Shown: one piece after another, positions 38,604 through 45,784 of the stretch
Layout of the letters: each line of letters begins with the position of its first letter
Numbering within the stretch: the stretch's first letter is position 1
NCBI RefSeq assembly: GCF_003028855.1
Contig: NZ_CP028324.1
Span: forward strand, 124,001 to 188,000
Direction of reading: 5' to 3'
DNA from: Pseudoduganella armeniaca
GTDB taxonomy: Bacteria; Pseudomonadota; Gammaproteobacteria; Burkholderiales; Burkholderiaceae_D
DNA: 64,000 nt
Notes under the pieces: generated by a model
What the model was told of the DNA's origin: nothing
The model's database searches: none
What the model saw: the letters and a program-made list of their open reading frames with translations, nothing else
Made by a program: the position numbers and the translations under genes

Positions 38604-40672
38604 GTGATTTCCTTCGTTTTCGGGGTGGCCAGCAGCTCCTTCATGCGCGCCAGGCGCTCACGCGGGCTGATGACTTCGGTTTCTTTCGGCGGCGCGTCAC
38701 CCACGTCCAGCTGCATCTCGGCGATGAAGCGCGACACGTCGCAGTGCACGTGCTCGCCGCCGCGTTTTCTCTTCTTGCACCACGTCAGCTGCAAGGTGCG
38801 CTTGGCGCGGGTGATGCCCACGTACATCAAGCGGCGCTCTTCCTCGATGCGCTGGGCCAGCGTCTCGACCGGCGCATCCGGGTCGCCCTTGTGCGGCAGG
38901 ATGCCCTCCTCCACGCCGACCAGGAACACGTGCGGGTACTCCAGGCCTTTCGACGCATGCAGGGTCGACATGCGGATCGCATCGGGGTCTTCGTCCTTGC
39001 CTTCCAGCATGGACATCAGCGCCACCATCTGCGTCAGCTCCAATACGTTTTTCTCTTCGCCGTCGCGGTCCTTGCCGCCGCGGCCGCGGTCCTTCAGCCA
39101 CTGCACGAAGTCGAGCACGTTCTGCCAGCGGCTTTGCGCGGCGCGCTCTTCCAGCGTGTCGTACAGGTAGTGCTCGTAGTGGATGGCTTCCATCAGGTCG
39201 TCCAGCACCTGTGCCGCGTTGTCGCCGCTGCCGGCCGGGCCGGGCCGGCTGGCGCGCGACTCCAGGTCGTTGATGAAGTTGCAGAAGTCGCGCAGCGGCA
39301 TCAGCTGGCGGTCGGTCAGCTTGGCCTCGATGCCGCCCTTGAAGACGGCTTCGAACAGCGAGCATTGCCACTGGCCCGAGAAGGCGCCCAGCACTTCCAG
39401 CGTCGATTGGCCGATGCCGCGGCGCGGCGTCGTCACGGCGCGGATGAAGGCGGGGTCGTCGTCCTGGTTCGCCAGCAGGCGCAGGTAGGCGATGATGTCC
39501 TTGATCTCGGCCTTGTCGAAGAAGCTCTGGCCGCCGGAGATCGTGTACGGGATGCGCTGGTTGCGCAGCGCCTGCTCGATCACGCGGGCCTGGTGGTTGC
39601 CGCGGTACAGGATCGCGTAATCCGACCATTTGTTCTTGCGCTCGAAATGGTCGGCCGAGATCATGATGGCGACCTGTTCGGCCTCCTGCTCGTCGTTCGG
39701 CATCGCATGCACCTTGATCGGCTCGCCCAGGCCGTGCTCCGACCACAGCGCCTTCTCGAACAGTTTCGGGTTGTTCGAGATGACGGCGTTGGCGGCCTGC
39801 AGGATGCGCGTGGTGGAGCGGTAGTTCTGCTCCAGTTTGATCAGCTTCAGGTCGGGAAAGTCCACCTGCAGGTTGGCCAGGTTCTCCACCGACGCGCCAC
39901 GCCACGCATAAATCGCCTGGTCGTCGTCGCCGACGGCCGTAAACATGGGCTTCTTGCCCAGGCCCGTCACCATCAGCTTGAGCAGTTCGTACTGGCAGGT
40001 ATTGGTGTCCTGGTACTCGTCCACCAGCAGGTAGCGCAGGCGGCGCTGCCATTTGTCGCGCACGGTCTCGTTGTCGCGGAACAGTTCCACCGGCAGGCGG
40101 ATCAGGTCGTCGAAGTCCACCGCCTGGTACGACGACAGGGTGGCCACGTAACTGGCATAGATGCGGGCCGACTGCGCTTCGTCCTCGTCCTTGGCGTTGC
40201 GCAGCGCCAGCTCGGGCGTGACGAGGCCGTTCTTCCACAGCGAGATGTCGTTCTGGATGCGGCGGATCAGCTGCTTGTCGGTTGTGATGGCCAGGTCCTG
40301 CACCAGCGAGTAGCAGTCGTCGCTGTCCATGATGGAAAAGCGGTCCTTCAGGCCCAGGTGGTTGGCTTCCTGGCGCAGGATCTTGACGCCCAGCGAGTGG
40401 AACGTGGACACCGTCAAGAGCTTGGCCTGGCGCGGCTGTTTCAGCAGTTTCGCCACCCGTTCCTGCATCTCCAGCGCGGCCTTGTTGGTAAACGTCAGCG
40501 CGGCGATCGTGCGCGGATCGTAGCCGCGATCCTCGATCATGTAGGTGATCTTCTGCGTGATGACGCGCGTCTTGCCCGAGCCGGCGCCGGCCAGCACGAG
40601 GGCCGGACCGTCGAGGTACAGCACGGCTTCGCTTTGCGGCCCGTTCAGGCCGAATTGTGGTGCATTGGACAT
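38600..40672 (-). CDS. rep: ATP-dependent DNA helicase Rep (UvrD/Rep family, SF1A)
   Basis: This 690-residue helicase unwinds DNA 3'-5' and removes proteins ahead of the replication fork. SF1A motifs are in order: LNGPQSEAVLYLDGPALVLA then GAGSGKTRV (Walker A) near residue 30, LTFTNKAALEM (Ia), LLVDEYQDTN (Walker B), GDDDQAIYAWRGA (III), LEQNYRST (IV), MSTLHASKGLEYPHVFLVG (V) and RRLMYVGITRAKRTL (VI). The ATG at 40672 starts the conserved N-terminus. It is followed by slyX with a 4-bp overlap and is divergent from the AtaL-like gene. Confidence 0.95.
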   Translation of the reverse strand: MSNAPQFGLNGPQSEAVLYLDGPALVLAGAGSGKTRVITQKITYMIEDRGYDPRTIAALTFTNKAALEMQERVAKLLKQPRQAKLLTVSTFHSLGVKILRQEANHLGLKDRFSIMDSDDCYSLVQDLAITTDKQLIRRIQNDISLWKNGLVTPELALRNAKDEDEAQSARIYASYVATLSSYQAVDFDDLIRLPVELFRDNETVRDKWQRRLRYLLVDEYQDTNTCQYELLKLMVTGLGKKPMFTAVGDDDQAIYAWRGASVENLANLQVDFPDLKLIKLEQNYRSTTRILQAANAVISNNPKLFEKALWSEHGLGEPIKVHAMPNDEQEAEQVAIMISADHFERKNKWSDYAILYRGNHQARVIEQALRNQRIPYTISGGQSFFDKAEIKDIIAYLRLLANQDDDPAFIRAVTTPRRGIGQSTLEVLGAFSGQWQCSLFEAVFKGGIEAKLTDRQLMPLRDFCNFINDLESRASRPGPAGSGDNAAQVLDDLMEAIHYEHYLYDTLEERAAQSRWQNVLDFVQWLKDRGRGGKDRDGEEKNVLELTQMVALMSMLEGKDEDPDAIRMSTLHASKGLEYPHVFLVGVEEGILPHKGDPDAPVETLAQRIEEERRLMYVGITRAKRTLQLTWCKKRKRGGEHVHCDVSRFIAEMQLDVGDAPPKETEVISPRERLARMKELLATPKTKEIT

Positions 40673-40791
40673 GGTTGGAGGAGGGATGAGCAAACTCAGC
40701 CGGCCATTGTACCGCCTCGGCCATTGATATTTGCGCCACCGAAGGAATATAGTGGTGTCAACCCTATCTCCTTCGCCCACGGCACCAGCTT

Positions 40792-41274
40792 ATGAAATTC
40801 GAGCACCTGATTGAAATCAACGATCCGCTGAACCCGCTGATCGACACCTTGACCCACGAACAGCTGTGGCGCGGCCTTGTGCTGCGCGCCGAGTCGCCCA
40901 AGCTGTTCGTGCCGCACCTGGACGAGTGCCATATCCAGGACCGCACCGACAAGGGTTTCAAGCGCACGCAGCGCTATGGCGCGCTGGTGATCGAGGATAC
41001 CGTCGTGCTGGAATACCCCGATCGCATCCGCTACGAGGTGGCGCCGCAGGGCGAGATCAGCAAATCGAGCCTGACGATGACGATCGAATCGCATGGCACG
41101 GAGCGGCTGTACGTCCGCTTCGAATACGAGGACGCGCACGATGCGCTGGAGGACGAAGCCAACAAGATGTACGACGAGTTCCGCCGCTCCGCCTACCAGG
41201 AGTCGGATATCGACACGATCCGCGTGCTGCGCAGCCTGGCCGAGGAAGGCCGGCTGGATGCGACGCTGAACTGA
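40792..41274 (+). CDS. AtaL-like SRPBCC family protein (DUF1857)
   Basis: This 160-residue protein has the START/SRPBCC helix-grip fold pattern of the AtaL/DUF1857 group. It begins KFEHLIEINDPLNPLIDTLT and has LTHEQLWRGLVLRAESP, LDECHIQD and VRFEYEDAHD in order, with a C-terminal helix that caps the pocket. The fold binds hydrophobic ligands, and members include small-molecule cyclases or binding proteins; no catalytic role can be assigned. The ATG at 40792 has no strong ribosome site. The stop codon abuts the stop codon of the convergent HD-GYP gene with no gap, so both must share terminator or read-through. Confidence 0.85.
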   Translation: MKFEHLIEINDPLNPLIDTLTHEQLWRGLVLRAESPKLFVPHLDECHIQDRTDKGFKRTQRYGALVIEDTVVLEYPDRIRYEVAPQGEISKSSLTMTIESHGTERLYVRFEYEDAHDALEDEANKMYDEFRRSAYQESDIDTIRVLRSLAEEGRLDATLN

Positions 41275-42387
41275 TCAGGGCAGCGCCGCCCGCCCCCACA
41301 CCTGGTCCATCCGGAACGTGGCATCGACCTGCTCGGCGCTGAGCACGTCACGGATGGCGGACATGTCGGCGCGCGTGTCGCGCTGCAGGAAGACGTCCAG
41401 CTTGGCGCCGCGCGGGCCGATGAATGAGTGGACGTAAGGCGTCGTCGAATTCAAACCCTTGCGCGCCACCACGCCCACTTCCCCGTTCAGTAAGCGCACG
41501 TAGGTGCCGATCGGGTAGATGCCCAGTTCCCGGATCAGCACGGCACCCAGCTGCGCGTCCAGCGCGTGGCGCGCTTCCAGCAGGATGTCGCGCAGGGCCG
41601 CGTTCGGCAGCATCGGCTTGCGGTAGGGCCGGGTGGAGACGCGCGCGCAGTAGCGGTCGGCCAGCGCGATCAGCTTGGCCGGGCAGGGAATCGCGTCGCC
41701 GGCCAGGCCGCGCGGGTAGCCGGAACCGTCCTCGTTCTCGTGGTGCGCCAGCACGCAGTCCAGCCATGTCTCGTCCTGCACGCCGGCCTGGCGCAGCAGT
41801 GCCACACCCCGCTCCGGGTGCGCCCGCACCAGGGCCCGCTCCGCTTCCGTCAACAGGCCGCGCTCGTCCTGCAACTGCAGCATGCCCACATTCATCGTCA
41901 GCGCGGCCAGCAGCATCGACTGCTGCTCGGCCGGCTCACGCTTGATGGCGCGCGCCACGACCAAGGCCACGACCGCCGTGTCGATGCAGTGGCGCACCGG
42001 GTACGACGCAGCCTGCTGGTTGTGCAGGATGCAGGCCGCCGCCACCTCGGGATGGATGTCGACGGCCTGGCGCACCAGCGCGGCGACCTGTTCCAGCTCG
42101 GCCTGGACGGCAACGCCGCCAGCGGCGATGCGCTGCAGCAGCGGTTGCAGTTCCGTAAGGGCATGGTTCAGCAAGCGCACGACGGACGGCGGCTCGGCCA
42201 TGGCGGCGGCCGGGTCGCGGTAGTCCGGATCGTCGATGAAGCCGCGCGCGACCAGCGAGTCGAGTTGGCTATCGGAGGTGGGTACGTAGCCCTTGCGTAC
42301 CAGCAGGGCGCCATTGTCGCCGCAGACGTCCCACGGCAGCAGTTCGCCGAGGCGTACGTCACCGTAGGTCAAGCGTCGGATGGTCAT
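41275..42387 (-). CDS. HD-GYP domain protein lacking the HD doublet
   Basis: This 370-residue protein has an N-terminal region (1-100) like those in front of HD-GYP c-di-GMP phosphodiesterases, then an HD-GYP domain and a C-terminal PilZ-like beta segment (YVRLLNGEVGVVARKG). The GYP motif is intact: HHENEDGSGYPRG at 215-227. His133, His190 and Asp244, expected metal ligands, are also present. The usual HD pair in the LLHDIGK motif is replaced by TMN (AALTMNVGML, 162-170), removing two key metal ligands. The protein is probably inactive as a phosphodiesterase or uses a different metal centre, and may bind c-di-GMP as an effector. It is a single gene. Confidence 0.88.
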   Translation of the reverse strand: MTIRRLTYGDVRLGELLPWDVCGDNGALLVRKGYVPTSDSQLDSLVARGFIDDPDYRDPAAAMAEPPSVVRLLNHALTELQPLLQRIAAGGVAVQAELEQVAALVRQAVDIHPEVAAACILHNQQAASYPVRHCIDTAVVALVVARAIKREPAEQQSMLLAALTMNVGMLQLQDERGLLTEAERALVRAHPERGVALLRQAGVQDETWLDCVLAHHENEDGSGYPRGLAGDAIPCPAKLIALADRYCARVSTRPYRKPMLPNAALRDILLEARHALDAQLGAVLIRELGIYPIGTYVRLLNGEVGVVARKGLNSTTPYVHSFIGPRGAKLDVFLQRDTRADMSAIRDVLSAEQVDATFRMDQVWGRAALP

Positions 42388-42501
42388 GGTGCCCTCTCAT
42401 GGTGCTAGCAAGAACGTTCTTGCCAAGGGTCAAGAGTCTATACCAAATTACAATACCGAACTGCCTTGGAGTCCACGACTGTTGTTTTTAGTGCAGCAAC
42501 A

Positions 42502-43947
42502 TCATGTGCCGGGTGTGCAATCGGGGCACGGTTGTGGGGCCTCCGGTGGCGGCTGCCTGAGACGCTCGGCCAGGTCGCGCAGGGCCGTGCGCACGCCTTC
42601 CTCGACCACCGGGTGATAAAACGGCATGTCCAGCATGGCCGCCACCGTCAGCCGCGCCTGCACGGCCCAGGACAGCAAGTGGCCGATGTGCTCGGCACGT
42701 GGGCCGATCATTTCCGCGCCCAGGAAGCGGCCGCTGCCATATTCGCCGTAGACGCGCAGCATGCCGCGGTTCTGCAGCATCACGCGGCTGCGGCCCTGGT
42801 TGGCAAAGGACACCATGCCGATGGCGAAGCGGCCGCCATGGCTGCGGCACAGGCTGTCGTAACTGGCGCCCAGGGTGGCGATCTGCGGCTCGGTGAAGGC
42901 AATCGCCAGCGGTGTGCGGCGCAGCCCCGGCGTCACCAGCGGGAACGTGCCCGCGTTGTGGCCGGCGATCTTGCCCTGGTCGGCCGCTTCGGGCAGCAGC
43001 GGCAGTTCGTCGTTGGCGTCGCCGGCGATAAAGATCGGGCTGGTACCACACTGCATTGTGTGCTTGTCGTACAGCGGAATGCCGCGCCGGTCCAGCTCGA
43101 TGCCGGCCAGGTCCAGCCGCAACGCATGCACGTTCGGCGTGCGGCCGATGGCGGCCAGCACATAGTCGTAGCGCTCGGTGCGCGTGTTGCCCTCGCCGTC
43201 GCGCGTGACGAGCGCCAACTGCTGGCCGTCCGCTTGCACCGACACGACCTGGGTCTGGAAGCGGATGTCGAGCTCTTCCCGCAGCACGGTGGCCGCATTG
43301 GCCAGCACCTCCGGATCGGCCAGTTGCGCGACGCTGCTGCCGCGCGCGTACAGCGCCACGCGCACACCCAACCGGTGCAGCGATTGGCCCAGTTCCAGGC
43401 CGATGACGCCGGTGCCGATGACGGCGACGGAACCCGGCAGGTCGGTCCAGTCGAACACGGCATCGCTGTGGATCACGCGCGGGCCCGCCGCTGCCCACTC
43501 TTCCGGCACGATCGGCTTCGAGCCGGTGGCGATGACGATGCGTTCCGCGTGGACGGTGGTGTGATCGTCGACCTGCAGCGTGTCCGGTCCCGTGAAGCGG
43601 GCGTAGCCGCGAATCTTGTCCTCGGCCGGCAGTTCCTCGACATTCTCGACCACGAAGCCGACAAAGCGGTCGCGCTCGCGCCGTACCCGCTCCATGACGG
43701 CGGCGCCGTCGATGCGCACCGTGCCGGGATGCACGCCAAAGCCGGGAGCGACCTGCAGCGCGTGCGCGGCCTCGGCGGCGGAGATCAGCAGTTTGCTGGG
43801 CATGCAGCCCACGCGGGCGCAGGTGGTGCCGTACGGCCCGCCTTCGATCAATACCGCGTGCTTGCCGGCGGCACGTGCCGCGCGATAGGCCGACAGCCCC
43901 GCGCTGCCCGCGCCGATGACGGCCACGTCGCAACGAATTTCCTTCAT
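42502..43947 (-). CDS. Dihydrolipoamide-dehydrogenase-like flavoprotein disulfide reductase
   Basis: This 481-residue protein is a class I pyridine-nucleotide disulfide oxidoreductase. The FAD motif is VAVIGAGSAGLSAYRAA, the redox-active disulfide is in CARVGCMPSK, the NAD motif is VAVIGTGVIGLELGQSL, and the dimerisation domain carries HPVVEEGVRTAL with the catalytic His-Glu. This equals EC 1.8.1.4-type enzymes, but no pyruvate- or 2-oxoglutarate-dehydrogenase subunit is nearby, so the partner could be another disulfide or metal. The C-terminal tail is extended and ends in a CPDC pair, which is unusual. I chose ATG 43947 because GGAGGCAAA precedes it. It is divergent from argP. Confidence 0.9.
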   Translation of the reverse strand: MKEIRCDVAVIGAGSAGLSAYRAARAAGKHAVLIEGGPYGTTCARVGCMPSKLLISAAEAAHALQVAPGFGVHPGTVRIDGAAVMERVRRERDRFVGFVVENVEELPAEDKIRGYARFTGPDTLQVDDHTTVHAERIVIATGSKPIVPEEWAAAGPRVIHSDAVFDWTDLPGSVAVIGTGVIGLELGQSLHRLGVRVALYARGSSVAQLADPEVLANAATVLREELDIRFQTQVVSVQADGQQLALVTRDGEGNTRTERYDYVLAAIGRTPNVHALRLDLAGIELDRRGIPLYDKHTMQCGTSPIFIAGDANDELPLLPEAADQGKIAGHNAGTFPLVTPGLRRTPLAIAFTEPQIATLGASYDSLCRSHGGRFAIGMVSFANQGRSRVMLQNRGMLRVYGEYGSGRFLGAEMIGPRAEHIGHLLSWAVQARLTVAAMLDMPFYHPVVEEGVRTALRDLAERLRQPPPEAPQPCPDCTPGT

Positions 43948-44036
43948 TTTGCCTCCAGACATGATGGGCCGAGTCTACACCGTTTGCCCAGTGTGGCGCC
44001 TCAGCCATGGGGAGGCAAGCTGGCAATATTAGCCTT

Positions 44037-44062
44037 GCTTATAATTTTCAATAAATATAAGC
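44037..44062. promoter_or_regulatory. Inverted repeat over the argP -10 (candidate autoregulatory site)
   Basis: GCTTATA (44037-44043) and TATAAGC (44056-44062) form a perfect 7-bp inverted repeat with a 12-bp AT-rich centre, 7 bp before the argP ATG. It includes TATAAT at 44040-44045. LysR-family regulators commonly repress their own gene from such a site; this is inference. Confidence 0.45.
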
Positions 44063-44069
44063 TCACCTT

Positions 44070-44957
44070 ATGGACCAACTCGATTATCGCGCCCTGGCGG
44101 TGCTGGACGCTGTCGCCACCCACGGCAGTTTCGACAAAGCCGCTGCCGCACTCGGCATCAGCCAGCCGGCTGTCTCGCAGCGCATCAAGGCGCTCGAGGA
44201 TGCGGCCGGCCGCCTGCTGATCGTGCGCAGCGCCCCGGCCGTGCCGACCGGGCTGGGACAGCGGCTGATCAGCCATTACCGCAACGTCAAACTGATGGAA
44301 GCCACGCTCGACATTGACCTGGGCAAGACCGTCAGCATGCCGGAATTGTCGGTGGCGGTGGACGCGGCCAGCCTGGCGACCTGGTTCCCGCTGTGCCTGC
44401 CGCCGCTGCTGACGCCGCCGCGCTGCCAGCTCGACATCCAGCTGGCTGGCCAGGACGAGGCGCTGCACCGGCTGCGCGAGGGCAGCGTGTTCGGCGCCGT
44501 GGTGGCCGACGACGGCGCCGAGCTGAAAGGCCCGAGCGGCACGCCGCTCGGTGGCATGCGCTACGTCTGCGTGGCCACGCCCCAGTTTGCCGCGCACTGG
44601 TTCGGCGACGGTTTTACCCGCGAGGCGGTACAACTGGCCCCGGCCGTCGTGCACGACCGCGAGCTGACGGCACGCTTCCTGGCCGAACACCTGGAGACGA
44701 CAGGTCCCTTCCCGCATCACACCCTGCCGCTGTCGACGGCGCTGAACGACTGCCTGCTGGGCGGCCATGCCTACGGCCTGCTGCCTTACCTGCAGGCTGC
44801 CCATGCGCTGGCCCAAGGGCACTTGGTGGACCTGCTGCCGGCGGCGTATGTCGACGTGCCGCTGGCCTGGCAGGCGTGGGACCTCGATACGCCTTTTACG
44901 CGGGCGTTGTCGGAGCAGGTGGTAATGGTGGCGCGGAAGTATCTGGTGCAGGATTGA
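44070..44957 (+). CDS. argP: ArgP (IciA)-type LysR-family transcriptional regulator
   Basis: This 295-residue LysR regulator has an N-terminal winged helix-turn-helix (LDYRALAVLDAVATHGSFDK, then LGISQPAVSQRIKALE) and a periplasmic-binding-protein-like effector domain. The N-terminus MDQLDYRALAVLDAV and the shortened linker are typical of ArgP, which senses Lys/Arg and controls the amino-acid exporter ArgO (LysE). No exporter lies adjacent here, so the target is elsewhere or different. The ATG at 44070 follows an AT-rich promoter with a candidate self-binding repeat. A terminator lies 15 bp after the stop codon. Confidence 0.9.
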   Translation: MDQLDYRALAVLDAVATHGSFDKAAAALGISQPAVSQRIKALEDAAGRLLIVRSAPAVPTGLGQRLISHYRNVKLMEATLDIDLGKTVSMPELSVAVDAASLATWFPLCLPPLLTPPRCQLDIQLAGQDEALHRLREGSVFGAVVADDGAELKGPSGTPLGGMRYVCVATPQFAAHWFGDGFTREAVQLAPAVVHDRELTARFLAEHLETTGPFPHHTLPLSTALNDCLLGGHAYGLLPYLQAAHALAQGHLVDLLPAAYVDVPLAWQAWDLDTPFTRALSEQVVMVARKYLVQD

Positions 44958-44971
44958 AGAGCCGTTGAAAG

Positions 44972-44999
44972 CAAAACCCCGCCAAAGCGGGTTTTTTTA
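44972..44999 (+). terminator. Intrinsic terminator of argP
   Basis: AAAACCCCGC and GCGGGTTTTTTT pair around loop CAAA with one mismatch, followed by a T-run. It lies 14 bp past the argP stop codon. Confidence 0.85.
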
Positions 45000-45133
45000 T
45001 AGATCCGGGTGGTCCCGCCGAGCGGGACCAGAACTGACCTGGCGTCATCACCAGTATGGTGGCTGGGAGAGGACAAATCCAGGGCTGCAAAGCCAGTATA
45101 GCATGGCTCATGGCATACTTCGAGGCGTGCGTC

Positions 45134-45778
45134 ATGGACTGGACGGACTTGGAAAAGCATTTTTCCGCAGCAAGGCTGGGGCGATATCGGGCCTCCTGCG
45201 GCGGTGACGTTGCAAGGGCGGCGCAAGCCTACGTGCATAACCTGACCTTGGCGGCAGCCATGGTACCGATGCTCAGCGTGCTCGAGATTGCGTTAAAAAA
45301 CGGCATGCATCATCGCTTGGCAGTTCGCTATCAGCGCAACGACTGGTGGGAGTCCTGGGGCACTGATCCGCTATTCGCGCGCCAGCAAGATGAAATCGCG
45401 CAGGCAAAACTTAAACTACGGCGGCGTGCCGAATTGGCGACCCCGGACAAGGTCGTGGCCGAGCTGGCATTCGGATTCTGGAGTTCGCTATTCAATAAGC
45501 AATTCCAAGGCACGTTGTGGCATGAATTGCGCTTGGTCTTCCCACGCTGCCCCAAGCCGCTGCGCCAGCGGCATACTGTCTCGGCAGCGCTCAACCAGAT
45601 GCGCGACCTGCGTAATCGTGTCTTTCATCACGAGCAACTTTTGTGGCTGACGCCATCGCTGATCGATCTGCATGGCAGGGGTGTCGAGACGATCGGTTGG
45701 CTCGATCCGAAACTGGTGCCCTGGCTGGCCGGTTTTGATCGCCTTCCAGCCACCTGGGCCGCGGTGCGCTCCGCCTGA
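45134..45778 (+). CDS. Abi-family-like protein with HEPN RX4H motif (candidate phage defence)
   Basis: This 214-residue protein resembles the Abi (AbiD/F, Abi_2-like) family of abortive-infection proteins. The N-terminus MDWTDLEKHFSAARLGRYRA and the helix LAAAMVPMLSVLEIALKNGM follow the family pattern, as does the late motif RNRVFHH. Arg160-Asn161-x3-His165 matches the RX4-6H catalytic motif of HEPN ribonucleases. Such proteins cut RNA in phage-infected cells in known cases. The ATG at 45134 (GAGG 9 nt upstream) leads into the family motif; the frame is open to 45056 without similarity. Its base composition appears less GC-rich than the neighbours, suggesting horizontal acquisition. It sits alone between argP and priA, with no partner antitoxin gene visible. 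Its role is inferred. Confidence 0.78.
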   Translation: MDWTDLEKHFSAARLGRYRASCGGDVARAAQAYVHNLTLAAAMVPMLSVLEIALKNGMHHRLAVRYQRNDWWESWGTDPLFARQQDEIAQAKLKLRRRAELATPDKVVAELAFGFWSSLFNKQFQGTLWHELRLVFPRCPKPLRQRHTVSAALNQMRDLRNRVFHHEQLLWLTPSLIDLHGRGVETIGWLDPKLVPWLAGFDRLPATWAAVRSA

Positions 45779-45784
45779 CCCCGG

